A stretch of DNA of 64,000 nt from Hamadaea sp. (GTDB taxonomy: Bacteria > Actinomycetota > Actinomycetes > Mycobacteriales > Micromonosporaceae). The stretch is taken from positions 62,001 to 126,000 of the forward strand of contig NZ_JABFVK010000051.1 in assembly GCF_013362815.1 (NCBI RefSeq). Direction: 5' to 3'. The translations under genes and the position numbers were made by a program. Of this stretch, positions 16,027 through 24,841 are shown piece after piece; the first letter of the stretch is position 1, and each line of letters opens with the position of its first letter. Below the pieces are notes generated by a model that made no database searches, was not told the origin of the DNA, and saw nothing but the letters and a program-made list of their open reading frames with translations.

Positions 16027-19000
16027 TTATCCGGCTTCCGGCAACCCCGCGATCAGCTGGGTCAGCCCGGCCTCGTCCAGCAGGTCGACCGGGCGCACGG
16101 TCACCTTCTCCGCGACGTAGTAGAACGCCGCCCGGACCTTGGCCACCGGCACCCCGGCCAGCGAGGCCCAGGCCAGCCGGTACGCGGCCAGCTGTACCGC
16201 CGCCGCAGCCGCCGCGGTGCCGGCCGGGCGGCCACCGGTCTTCCAGTCGACCACGTCGTAGCTGCCGTCCGGCTCGGCGAACACCGCGTCCATCCGGCCC
16301 CGGACGACCACGCCGCCGAGGACCGTCGCGAACGGAACCTCCACTTCGAACGGCGTCCTGTCGGCCCACTCACCCGCGAGGAAGGCCTCCTGCAGGGCGG
16401 CCAGGCGGTCGTCGTCGGCCGCGTCCGCGTCGGCCGAACCGGGTAGTTCGTCCACGTCGAGGAGGCGATCCGCCCCGAAGCGCTGCTCCAGCCACAGGTG
16501 GAAGGCGGTGCCACGGCGTGCGTACGGGTTGGGGCGGTGCGGCAGCGGACGCCGGAGCGACCGGGCCAGATCCCGAGGATCTCGGCGCAGCATGACCAGC
16601 TGCGACACCGACAACTGCCGGGGCACCGGCACCTCGATGACGTTCCCGGTACGCCGTTGCAGCGCCCGCTCGGCGAGCAGCAGCTCGACCTCGCGTCCCC
16701 ATCGCTGGGCCTGCTCGTCGGCGAACCCGGCGAGCCTTCGTTCGGCCTGCCGCCCGGTACGCGACAGCCCGTCCCCGGTGACGTCCAGGTAGGACCGGAC
16801 GAGGTCGCCGGCCGCCGCGACCGCCGGCCGTCGCCGCCCCAACGGGTCGAGGGGCCACTCCATCTCGGCCGACGCGCCCAGCGCCGGGTTGACCGCGTCG
16901 GGGGCGGGCGGGGGCGCCCACATCTCGACGACGCCGTCGCCTTGGCGGCACAGTTCGGCGATCTCCTCCAGGAACGGCGAGGGCCCCCGCGGGCGTACGC
17001 CGTCCCCCCACCACGCGCCACTGGCCAGCAACCAGCGCCGGGGGCGGGTCACCGCCACGTACGCCAATCGCCGTTCCTCGCGTTCGTCGTGCTCGCCCCA
17101 CTCGACCCGGAACGTGTCGACCGCGTCCCGCAGCGCCTTCTGATCGGCGTCCGGACCGGTGGGGACCTTCAGCGCGGGCAGCCCGTCGTGGTCGCCGCGC
17201 AACGGGAACGGCAGTACGCCGAGCCCGTCGAGGTAGTGGTCACTGTTCTTCGTCTTCCCCGGCCACACGCCCTGGGTCAGCCCGGCCACTGCCACGAGAT
17301 CCCATTCGAGGCCCTTCGCCGCGTGGGCGGTCAGCAGCTGGACCGCGCCCTCGACGACCTCGACCTCACCCGGGGCGAGCCCGCGTTCTTCCTCCTCGGC
17401 GGCGCGCAGATAGGCCAGGAACGCCGACAGGGTGGCTCCCTCCGTCTCGGCCGAGAACCGGGCCGCGACGTCGCCGAAGGCGTCGAGGTGGGCCCGGCTC
17501 AACGCCGACTCGCCGCCCCGCAGGAGGACTTCGACTTCGAGTCCGCTGACCCGTTCGATCTCCGAGATCAGGTCCGGTAGCGGCTGGTCGAGGTGCCGGC
17601 GCAGCTCGGCCAGCTCTTTGGCGTACCGGCGGAAGCGGATGTAGCCGTGCGTCGAGTAGGCCGCCGGGTCGCCGAGGTCGTCGAGCGCCTCGCTGAGCGC
17701 CGCCTCGTCCAGCCGGTCGGTGACCACCGGTTCGGGATCGCCTCTCCGGTCGGCCGCTATCTTGCGGGACCGCCGATGCAGCGCCACGAGGTCGCGCGGG
17801 CCGACCCGCCAGCGGGCTCCGGTGAGCATGCGCAACAGCGAGGCCCCGTCGGCGGGATCGGCCAGTACGCGCAAAGTACAGACCACATCGCGTACCTCGG
17901 GAGTGTCGAGCAGGCCGCCGAGGCCCACCACTTCGACGGGCAGTCCCCGCGCCCGGAGCGCTTGCTCGATCGGTTCGATCTGGGCGCGTACGCGGACGAG
18001 GACCGCCGTGGTGGGTGGCGGTGCCGACACGCCTGCTCGCTCGGCTTCGTCGGCGACTTCCTCCCAGATCTCGTCGATCCGGCGCGCGATCCACTCCGCC
18101 TCGTCCTGCAGGGTCGGTGTCAGTGCACAGTGGACGAACCCGGTACGCCCGTCGCCCCGCAGCGCGGTCACCCGGGCGCCCCGCTGCCGCAGCGGCTCGG
18201 AGACCGCGTTGGCGACGTGCAGGATCTGCTGCCGATTCCGGAAGGACCGGCTGAGCGCCATCACCTGGGCGGGCGATCCATCGGCTTGGCGGAAGTCGTC
18301 GGGGAACCGGTCCAGCGTCCCCGCACTCGCCCCCCGCCAGCCGTAGATGGACTGGCCGGGATCGCCGACCGCCGTCACCGGATGACCGCCGCCGAACAAC
18401 GAACGCAGCAGCACCACCTGGGCGTGACTGGTGTCCTGATACTCGTCCAGGAGCACCACGGCGAACCGCTGCCGCTCGATCGCGCCCACCTCGGAGTGAT
18501 CGCGCGCCACCTTCGCCGCTCTCGACAGCTGGTCGCCGAAGTCCATCGCCTCCAACGCCGCTTTGCGTTGTGCGTACAAGCGGATCATCGGCATGAGCGC
18601 GAGTCGAGCCCGCTGGGTGCCGAGGAGAGCTTGGACCGGAGCGTAGACGCGGCCCGGCAGGCCGGTGAGCTCGGCCGAGAAGCGGCCGGTCCACGCGGAC
18701 AGCTCGTCGGGGCCCACCAGGTGCTCGGCCATCTCCGCGGCCAGGTCGAGGACGGCCTTGGTGACCGTGGACTTGGCCTTGTCCACCGCGGTCATGTCGC
18801 CGTCGTACGCCGCGACCACCTCGTCGGCGAGCTGCCACGCGGCGGCCTGGGAGAGCAGCCGCGCGCTGGGCTCGAACCCGGCGCGCAAACCGTGCTCGGC
18901 GACCACCCGGGCGGCGAAGGAGTGATAGGTGGAGATGGTCGGCTCGCCCATGCTGCGCTGGGGACCGGGCTCAGGCATGCGACGGCGCAGCTGACCCAGC

Positions 19001-19272
19001 CGCAGCCGGACCCGATGGGCCAGCTCACCGGCGGCCTTGCGGGTGAAGGTGAGGCCGAGGATCTGCTCCGGGCGGACGTGCGAGTTGGCGACGAGCCACA
19101 GTACGCGCGCCGCCATGGTCTCGGTCTTGCCCGATCCCGCGCCCGCCACCACCAGCAACGGAGCGACCGGCGCGGCGATGACCCGGGCCTGCTCGTCGGT
19201 CGGCCGGGTGAGTCCCAGCCGGGTCGCGAGCTCGTGCGGGGTGAACCGGGGGCCGGAGTCGAACACCGTCAC
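16027..19272 (-). CDS. adnB: AdnB subunit of the AdnAB helicase-nuclease
   Basis: A 1081-residue protein with an N-terminal UvrD-type motor and a C-terminal RecB-family nuclease. The motor shows AGAGSGKTET, LLDEYQDTSHAQ, DPGQSIYGWRG and LTAHAAKGLEWD. The nuclease shows GRMDAVF, then YDVVDWKTG and QLAAYRLAW, i.e. the Asp, Asp-x-Lys and Gln/Tyr of the PD-(D/E)xK centre, all intact. AdnA-AdnB is the mycobacterial double-strand-break resection motor (Rv3202c-Rv3201c). GTG 19272 overlaps the upstream adnA stop by four bases (GTGA), so translation is coupled. Confidence 0.9.
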   Translation of the reverse strand: MTVFDSGPRFTPHELATRLGLTRPTDEQARVIAAPVAPLLVVAGAGSGKTETMAARVLWLVANSHVRPEQILGLTFTRKAAGELAHRVRLRLGQLRRRMPEPGPQRSMGEPTISTYHSFAARVVAEHGLRAGFEPSARLLSQAAAWQLADEVVAAYDGDMTAVDKAKSTVTKAVLDLAAEMAEHLVGPDELSAWTGRFSAELTGLPGRVYAPVQALLGTQRARLALMPMIRLYAQRKAALEAMDFGDQLSRAAKVARDHSEVGAIERQRFAVVLLDEYQDTSHAQVVLLRSLFGGGHPVTAVGDPGQSIYGWRGASAGTLDRFPDDFRQADGSPAQVMALSRSFRNRQQILHVANAVSEPLRQRGARVTALRGDGRTGFVHCALTPTLQDEAEWIARRIDEIWEEVADEAERAGVSAPPPTTAVLVRVRAQIEPIEQALRARGLPVEVVGLGGLLDTPEVRDVVCTLRVLADPADGASLLRMLTGARWRVGPRDLVALHRRSRKIAADRRGDPEPVVTDRLDEAALSEALDDLGDPAAYSTHGYIRFRRYAKELAELRRHLDQPLPDLISEIERVSGLEVEVLLRGGESALSRAHLDAFGDVAARFSAETEGATLSAFLAYLRAAEEEERGLAPGEVEVVEGAVQLLTAHAAKGLEWDLVAVAGLTQGVWPGKTKNSDHYLDGLGVLPFPLRGDHDGLPALKVPTGPDADQKALRDAVDTFRVEWGEHDEREERRLAYVAVTRPRRWLLASGAWWGDGVRPRGPSPFLEEIAELCRQGDGVVEMWAPPPAPDAVNPALGASAEMEWPLDPLGRRRPAVAAAGDLVRSYLDVTGDGLSRTGRQAERRLAGFADEQAQRWGREVELLLAERALQRRTGNVIEVPVPRQLSVSQLVMLRRDPRDLARSLRRPLPHRPNPYARRGTAFHLWLEQRFGADRLLDVDELPGSADADAADDDRLAALQEAFLAGEWADRTPFEVEVPFATVLGGVVVRGRMDAVFAEPDGSYDVVDWKTGGRPAGTAAAAAAVQLAAYRLAWASLAGVPVAKVRAAFYYVAEKVTVRPVDLLDEAGLTQLIAGLPEAG

Positions 19273-22200
19273 GGCTCGACCACCTGCCGTCCTTTGCCGG
19301 AGACCGGGCAGCTCGGCCGGACCGGGCAGACTCGGCACTTGTCGTTGGCCTTGGCCACGAAGGTGGACGCGGCCATCGTCGCCCCGGTCTTGCGGACCAT
19401 CTCCGAGGCCCAGTCGGGGTTCTCGACCACGCCGATCGCCTCCTGGATCTGTTCGCGGGCGTCGCGACGATCCCCGCCGAGCTGCACGAGCGCGGCACCG
19501 CCGGACTCGCTGCCCTCCTCGAACGCGCCGGCCTCCACCGCCACCTGGTACGCCCCCAGCTGCGGATGCTCCGGCAACTCCTGCGCGGTGGCGACCGTAC
19601 TGGCTCCGGTCTTGAGATCGATCACGACCAGCCGGCCCTGCTCGTCGACTTCGAGCCGGTCCACCCGGCCCTTGAGGTCGATCGGCCGAGCCTCGTCGTC
19701 GGTGACGCGGACGAGGAAGTCGCGTTCGATGGCGAGCAGCCGCCGTGGATTGCCGGTGATCCAGCGCACCAGCTTGTCGATCATCTGCTCGGCCTTGTGC
19801 TGCTCGCGGGGGGCGAGCCACTTGGCGGCCAGCTCGATCACGTCGAACCGCTCGTTGACGTATTCCATCAGCGCGGCCCGGTCGACGCTGACGTCGTCGG
19901 CCAGCATCGCCGCCGCGTGCACGAGGTTGCCCACGCCCTGGGCGAAACTGTCCGGCGCTTTGCCGCCGTGCCGTTCGAGCAGCCAACGCAGGCTGCATCG
20001 CAACGCGGACTCCATCGTGGACGGTGTGACCACAACCGGATCACCGTCGTCGGCCAGCGGGCGGTCGTCCGACAGCGGCGGCAGGCCCCACCACTGGTCC
20101 GGATGAGCCCCTGGTACGCCGGCCGCAGCGAGCCGTGCGAGCTGCACCGCTGCGGCGTCCCTGGTTTTCGGCGGAGTCTTCGGATCGGTCACTGCGATCC
20201 GCAACTCGGCGATCAGAGCGGGCAGGGTGAGCGCCCGCGGAGGCTTGGAAATCGGGAGGTCCTCGGCCTCCTCCGGCTCCCGTTCATCGGCCGCCGTGAC
20301 GTCTTCGCCGGCCAGTTCGTAGAGGAACCGGCTCGGGCGCTCCTCGCCGCTGTCGCCGCCGACGGCACCCGTGTCGACCGCCGTCACCAGCAGCTTCGTC
20401 CGCGCGCGGGTGATCGCGACGTGGAACAGCCGCCGCTCCTCGTCAAGGAGGGCAGCCGACTGCGCGGTCACGACTTCCCGTTCGGTCTCCCCCGCTCGCT
20501 CGGCGAGTACGTCCACCAGCTGCTCGGAGCCGAGAAGACTGCCGCGCAACCGCAGGTCGGGCCAGATGCCCTCCTGCACCCCGGCGACCACCACCACGTC
20601 CCACTCCAGCCCCTTCGCCGCGTGCGCGGTGAGAAGGCGTACGGCTTCACCGCGGTCGGCGTTGGGCGCGAGGCTGTCCGCCGGCAACTGCTGACTCAGC
20701 ACGTGATCGAGGAAGGTGTCGAGCTTCGCTCCCGGCAGCCGATCGGTGAATCGGGCGGCCGCGTCGAACAGCACCACGACGGCGTCGAGGTCCCGGTCGG
20801 CCGCCTCGGCCCGCCGCTGCTGATCCGGGCCGGTCGGCGGGGCAGTCGCCAGGGCCGACCAGCGTTCGGCGAGGCCACTGGCTCGCCAGACGTTCCACAG
20901 CACGTCTTCGGCCGTGGCGCCCGGTCGCGCCGCGACCTCCCGTCCGGTTGCGAGCAGCTGGGCGATTCGGCTCGCCGGTGCGGCCCACCGCTTGTCGATG
21001 ACGGCGAGTTCAGTGGGATCACGCAGGGCGTCCACCAGCAGTTCCCCGCTCGGCCGGGGATCACCGGCGGCGTGGGCCAGCGCCCGCAAGCCCTGGCGCA
21101 GTCGGCGTTCGCCGAACGGGTCCGCACCGCCCAACGGCGAATGCAGCAACGCGACCGCCGTCTCCTCGGTCAGCTCCTCCGGCTTCAGCGCACACCTCAG
21201 GAGGGTGAGCAAGGGGCGGACGGCCGGTTGCTCGTGCAACGGCAGATCCTCCGCGAGCACCACCGTCGGCACACCGGCTTGACGGAGTCCTCGTTGCAGG
21301 CTGACCAGCTGGATCGCGGTGGATCGCTGGATCACCGCCATGCGTGACCACGGCACGCCTTCGACTAGGTGCGCTTCGCGGAGGCGATGCGCGATGTACG
21401 CCGCTTCGCTCGCCACGCTTCGGAGGCTCACCACCTCCAGGCCCTCCGCTGGCGCTTCCGCAGTCCGCGCTGGCGCTGTCGCTTTCGGCGCTGTCGCTTT
21501 CGGCGCTGTCGCTTTCGGCGCTGGATCAGGGTTCTCGGTCGAATCTTGGACCATGATTCGCCCCAGATCCCTGATCTGGCGCTGATCTTGCGCCGCGGCG
21601 GTGGGGGCAGCGGCAGCGGCAGCCGAGGTGACGCGCCGGTGCGACACGCCGACGCCCGCCGAGGCGCGAAGGCGTACGGAGATCCGGGCGGCGGCAGTGA
21701 GCAGCGGATCGGCCGCCCGATGGTTGACGCCGAGCAGCTGAACCGGCGCGTCCGCCCCGTCGGCTCGGCGGAAGGTGGCGGGGAACCGCCCGACGAGGGC
21801 CGGATCGGAACCCCGGAAGGCGAAGGTCGACGAGTCGGGATCGGCCAGCGCCACGACCGTCTTGCCGCTGCCGGCCACCAGGTCGAGCAGCTCCACCTGG
21901 GCGGGGTCGGTGTCGGCGTACTCGTCGACGTAGACCGCCTGAAGTCGCCGTCGCTCCGCCGTCAATCGGGCGGGGTCGTCGCGCAGCATCGCCGACGCCG
22001 CTCGCACCAGCTCCGCCGGGTCGTACGCCGCCGAGCTGCGCGTCGTCATCTCCCGCAGCGCCAGGACCTGCTCATACTCGGCGAGGAACTCGGCTGCCGC
22101 CTGCCAGTCGGCCCGGCCGTGGCGTACGCCGCGCTCCCGCAACCCGTTCGGCCCCAATCCGCGTTCGGCCGCTCGTTGCAGCAGATCGCGAAGCTGCTCG

Positions 22201-22679
22201 GCGAAGGCCCGCGTACGCAGAGCGGGGCGGACGTCGTCAGGCCAGGTGATCTCGCCGTCAGCCAGCAGTTCCCGGATGACGAGATCCTGCTCCGGACCGG
22301 TGAGGAGGCGGGGCGCGGGCTCGCCCCTAGTCGCAGCGGCGGCTCGCAGCAGGCCGAAGGCGTACCCGTGGAAGGTGCGCACCATGGGTTCGCGGATGAC
22401 GCGGCGCTCGGCGATCGCGCTGACCCGGGCCTCGATCCGCCGTCGCAGCGACATGGCGGCCCGTCGCCCGAACGTCAGGACCAGTACGCCTTCCGGATCG
22501 TCGCCCTCGGTTATCCGCCGGGCGACCGATTCGACCAGCACAGTCGTCTTTCCCGTGCCCGGGCCGCCCAGGACGAGCAGCGGGCCGTCGCGATGCGCCA
22601 CCACCCGCGACTGCGCCTCGTCGAGCACAGGCGCGCCGGCGCTGACGGCCGACGGCCGCACCAGCCGAAACGTGCTCAT
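19269..22679 (-). CDS. adnA: AdnA subunit of the AdnAB helicase-nuclease
   Basis: A 1136-residue motor-nuclease. The motor has GGPGTGKTT, VDEYADTDPAQ, ADPDSSTFAFRG and TAHAAKGLEWD. The C-terminal nuclease has DLKGRVDRLE, VIDLKTGAS and QLGAYQ. One cysteine in ESALRCSLRW and a distal trio in CRVCPVRPSC fit the Fe-S staple known for AdnA and AddB. Between the motor subdomains, residues about 365-410, an Ala/Pro/Lys/Thr-rich linker is encoded by repeated DNA: three copies of a five-residue unit PKATA and a 65-base palindromic element that also occurs between genes at 38.5 kb. ATG 22679 (MSTFRLVRP) is the first start consistent with the fold. Confidence 0.9.
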   Translation of the reverse strand: MSTFRLVRPSAVSAGAPVLDEAQSRVVAHRDGPLLVLGGPGTGKTTVLVESVARRITEGDDPEGVLVLTFGRRAAMSLRRRIEARVSAIAERRVIREPMVRTFHGYAFGLLRAAAATRGEPAPRLLTGPEQDLVIRELLADGEITWPDDVRPALRTRAFAEQLRDLLQRAAERGLGPNGLRERGVRHGRADWQAAAEFLAEYEQVLALREMTTRSSAAYDPAELVRAASAMLRDDPARLTAERRRLQAVYVDEYADTDPAQVELLDLVAGSGKTVVALADPDSSTFAFRGSDPALVGRFPATFRRADGADAPVQLLGVNHRAADPLLTAAARISVRLRASAGVGVSHRRVTSAAAAAAPTAAAQDQRQIRDLGRIMVQDSTENPDPAPKATAPKATAPKATAPARTAEAPAEGLEVVSLRSVASEAAYIAHRLREAHLVEGVPWSRMAVIQRSTAIQLVSLQRGLRQAGVPTVVLAEDLPLHEQPAVRPLLTLLRCALKPEELTEETAVALLHSPLGGADPFGERRLRQGLRALAHAAGDPRPSGELLVDALRDPTELAVIDKRWAAPASRIAQLLATGREVAARPGATAEDVLWNVWRASGLAERWSALATAPPTGPDQQRRAEAADRDLDAVVVLFDAAARFTDRLPGAKLDTFLDHVLSQQLPADSLAPNADRGEAVRLLTAHAAKGLEWDVVVVAGVQEGIWPDLRLRGSLLGSEQLVDVLAERAGETEREVVTAQSAALLDEERRLFHVAITRARTKLLVTAVDTGAVGGDSGEERPSRFLYELAGEDVTAADEREPEEAEDLPISKPPRALTLPALIAELRIAVTDPKTPPKTRDAAAVQLARLAAAGVPGAHPDQWWGLPPLSDDRPLADDGDPVVVTPSTMESALRCSLRWLLERHGGKAPDSFAQGVGNLVHAAAMLADDVSVDRAALMEYVNERFDVIELAAKWLAPREQHKAEQMIDKLVRWITGNPRRLLAIERDFLVRVTDDEARPIDLKGRVDRLEVDEQGRLVVIDLKTGASTVATAQELPEHPQLGAYQVAVEAGAFEEGSESGGAALVQLGGDRRDAREQIQEAIGVVENPDWASEMVRKTGATMAASTFVAKANDKCRVCPVRPSCPVSGKGRQVVEP
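21478..21522. repeat. Three tandem 15-base units inside adnA
   Basis: The unit GCTTTCGGCGCTGTC is repeated three times, the last copy running into the 65-base palindromic element. On the coding strand it encodes the repeated PKATA segment in the AdnA linker. Confidence 0.85.
21518..21582. repeat. 65-base palindromic element, copy inside adnA
   Basis: This 65-base stretch aligns without gaps to the intergenic element at 38514-38578, with 54 of 65 bases identical by hand count. It contains the outer arms GCGCTGGATCA and TGATCTGGCGC and inner arms around CCATGATTCG. Translated on the adnA strand it encodes residues around IRDLGRIMVQDSTENPD. It has inserted or been retained in frame. Confidence 0.8.
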
Positions 22680-23012
22680 GGCTCGCCGGGTCACGGCTAT
22701 ATGCAACCACGCCCGTGCGACGGGCTCACGCACCCCGGCCCGGCTCCGTCCGCCCCGAGCCCTGCGAGGTTCGCCCCCGAGTCCCGCAGATCACGGTTAC
22801 GCACGCCGAATCGGCGGCCGGAAGCATGCGTAACCGTGATCTGCGCGGAAACGAAGGTGGGCGAAAGGGGCAAAGGAGGAATCGCGCAAAAGGCCGATCG
22901 GCCCAGGCATGGCGGAGACCGGGCCGATCGGACCTATGACATCCAATAGCACTACGGAATCGGTTACAAGACCTTCGGGACAACTGTTTCCGTCGTCGCA
23001 GCCAAAAGACGC
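22680..23012. other. Gene-free 333-base spacer with two long palindromes
   Basis: No credible gene is seen. At 22785-22845 two 19-base perfect arms (CGCAGATCACGGTTACGCA and its complement) are separated by 23 bases. At 22894-22931 CCGATCGGCCC pairs with GGGCCGATCGG over a 16-base loop. The second hairpin lies downstream of the DUF3152 gene and may terminate it; the first lies just upstream of adnA and has GATC in each arm, like other palindromes in the window. A region between them (GCGCGGAAAC...CGAAAGGGG) resembles the GATCGCGCAGAAAGGGG units at 62.8 kb. Confidence 0.6.
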
Positions 23013-23735
23013 TCAGGAAGCCTGCGGGTAGGGCCAGGCGTTCGGGACGCACCCGTCGAGGCCGAAGTACTGCGGCATCATCGCCGGGGCGGGCCGACCG
23101 CGACCCGGGCAGCCCGCATGGCCGAATCCGAGGAAGTGGCCGACCTCGTGATTGACGACTAGATGCTGGTAGTCGCGCAGGTGGTCGGCGTACGGTGGGA
23201 TCGCCAGCTGCCAGCGGCGCAGGTTGATGACCACGTTGCCGCCCGCGCGGCACGAGACCTCGCCGCTCGTCTGGATGCCCGCTGCGCCACAGATCTTGTC
23301 GACTGTGGCGGGGGTCGCGAGGCGTACCACGAAATCGTGCGGCTCGCCCGGGCCGACGCGGCGGAAACCCCAGCGTCCGTGGGCGGTCCAGCTACGCGGA
23401 TCGGCCAACGTCGCCTCGACCGCAGCTGCGAAATCGGCCGCGTCCAGCCCCGTGTTCACCTCGACCGCGACCTGGTACGGATGCACCAGTCCGCGGCCCA
23501 CGAGCGGTCCGTCGCCGGGTGCGATCACGAACGCGCCCCGTCCGCCCTTGGGCACGGCCGAGGTTTTGCGGGCGGCCGCGGTCACCACCGGCGCCGTCGG
23601 TGACGAGGTGGTTTCCATCACGGGTACGCCGGACGCACTTTCCGGATTCCGCGCGCTGCCTAAGGCGTACCCGAGGAAAGCAAGCAGGACCAGCGCGGAC
23701 AGTGCGAGGCCGAAGACGCGGACCTTGTCAGTCAC
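23013..23735 (-). CDS. DUF3152 secreted zincin-like protein
   Basis: A 240-residue protein with an N-terminal membrane/signal segment (VFGLALSALVLLAFLGYAL), a Thr/Pro/Ala-rich spacer, and a DUF3152 domain. The extended zinc motif HEVGHFLGFGH is visible near residue 200, followed by a CPG...APAMMPQY Met-turn-like segment and four cysteines that may form disulfides outside the membrane. The family is a predicted extracytoplasmic metalloprotease of unknown substrate. GTG 23735 has only a weak ribosome binding site, but it overlaps the end of a 42-residue frame by eight bases, which suggests translational coupling. Confidence 0.85.
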   Translation of the reverse strand: MTDKVRVFGLALSALVLLAFLGYALGSARNPESASGVPVMETTSSPTAPVVTAAARKTSAVPKGGRGAFVIAPGDGPLVGRGLVHPYQVAVEVNTGLDAADFAAAVEATLADPRSWTAHGRWGFRRVGPGEPHDFVVRLATPATVDKICGAAGIQTSGEVSCRAGGNVVINLRRWQLAIPPYADHLRDYQHLVVNHEVGHFLGFGHAGCPGRGRPAPAMMPQYFGLDGCVPNAWPYPQAS

Positions 23736-23856
23736 GCGGTTCGGGCTCGGCGGGGGTCTCCACCGGAGCCGGCTGGAGACGACGCTGCGCGACCACGACG
23801 CGAATACGCTGCCGCATGGCAGCACGCCGCTTCAGCATCTCGATCCGGCTCAGCAC
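23728..23856 (-). CDS. Tiny basic protein coupled to the DUF3152 gene
   Basis: A 42-residue frame begins at GTG 23856, seven bases after the strong site GGAGGAGGGG, and ends eight bases inside the start of the DUF3152 gene. The peptide (MLSRIEMLKRRAAMRQRIR...) forms a basic amphipathic helix and a Pro/Glu tail. It could be a real micro-protein or a leader whose translation feeds ribosomes into the weakly initiated DUF3152 gene. No family was recognised. Confidence 0.5.
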   Translation of the reverse strand: MLSRIEMLKRRAAMRQRIRVVVAQRRLQPAPVETPAEPEPRD

Positions 23857-24027
23857 CTTCGTCCCCTCCTCCGCCAGGCTGTGCCCACTTGCGTCGGTCA
23901 AGCCGTCCTCACTCTCGGCTCGATCGGCGCCCGACCGCTACCCATTTAAAGCGGTCGGCAACCGGTTTTGGTTGCCCGACGCGCCGGACACGCTTAGGTG
24001 GCACCGCGCTGGGATAAAGTTCTTGGG

Positions 24028-24762
24028 ATGGACAACCGAGAGCGCCACTCCGGAGCGGTGACCCTGCGCGGCTCGGTGGCCCGGTCGGGCACTGCCGACC
24101 AGGCGCTGCTGGACTCGCGGGGCCGCCCGGACTGGAAGACCAAGGACGCGTGGCGGACGCTGCGAATCCTCAGCGAGTTCGTCGAAGGCTTCGAATCCCT
24201 GGCCGACCTGCCCCCGGCCGTCAGCGTCTTCGGTTCCGCGCGCAGCGTCGACGACAGCCCGGAATGCCGCCTGGGTTACGAACTGGGCGGTGCGTTGGCG
24301 CGCGCCGGATTCGCCGTCATCACCGGCGGCGGCCCCGGTGTCATGGAAGCGGCCAACAAAGGCGTCACCGAAGCCGGCGGGCTGTCCGTCGGGCTCGGCA
24401 TCGAACTGCCCTTCGAGCAAGGCCTCAACGAATGGGTCGAGCTCGGCATCGACTTCCGCTACTTCTTCGTACGCAAGACGATGTTCGTCAAGTACGCCCA
24501 AGGCTTCGTCGTCCTCCCCGGGGGCTTCGGCACCATGGACGAACTGTTCGAGGCGCTGACCCTGGTGCAGACCCGGAAGGTGACTCAGTTCCCGGTGGTG
24601 CTCATGGGCACTGCGTACTGGGGCGGCCTGGTCGACTGGATGCGTACCACGATGCTCGGCGAGGGGAAGATCAGCAAGGAGGACCTCGACCTGCTGATGC
24701 TGACCGATGACGTCGACGAGGCGGTCAACCACATCGTGAACACCAGCGAATCCGCCGCCTGA
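24028..24762 (+). CDS. LOG family protein (TIGR00730, cytokinin-type phosphoribohydrolase fold)
   Basis: A 244-residue Rossmann-like protein with the family signature PGGFGTMDE near residue 165 and GGGPGVMEAANKG near residue 100. The family contains nucleoside-5'-monophosphate phosphoribohydrolases (LOG) and related lysine decarboxylase-like proteins. In mycobacteria a LOG gene (Rv1205) also lies near dapE and dapD, which are a little downstream here. ATG 24028 is chosen over a longer start because the N-terminal extension is not conserved in character. The chemistry is inferred from the family. Confidence 0.88.
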   Translation: MDNRERHSGAVTLRGSVARSGTADQALLDSRGRPDWKTKDAWRTLRILSEFVEGFESLADLPPAVSVFGSARSVDDSPECRLGYELGGALARAGFAVITGGGPGVMEAANKGVTEAGGLSVGLGIELPFEQGLNEWVELGIDFRYFFVRKTMFVKYAQGFVVLPGGFGTMDELFEALTLVQTRKVTQFPVVLMGTAYWGGLVDWMRTTMLGEGKISKEDLDLLMLTDDVDEAVNHIVNTSESAA

Positions 24763-24841
24763 CCCACCCCGCCAACCAATCGACCACCGTTGAGCGTCTT
24801 CCTCTTCGCGGCCCGCTGCGGGCTGCCGGACAGGGGGAGTC

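Noticed and set aside
17593-20106. Long plus-strand frame opposite adnB/adnA
   Set aside because: Shadow of the AdnAB coding sequence; no recognised domain and atypical composition.
21478-21582. Insertion sequence in adnA
   Set aside because: Only about 105 bases, no transposase or terminal inverted repeats of an IS, and the reading frame is intact.
22894-22931. tRNA or small RNA gene
   Set aside because: The hairpin has no cloverleaf features or anticodon arm; no tRNA was recognised in any spacer.
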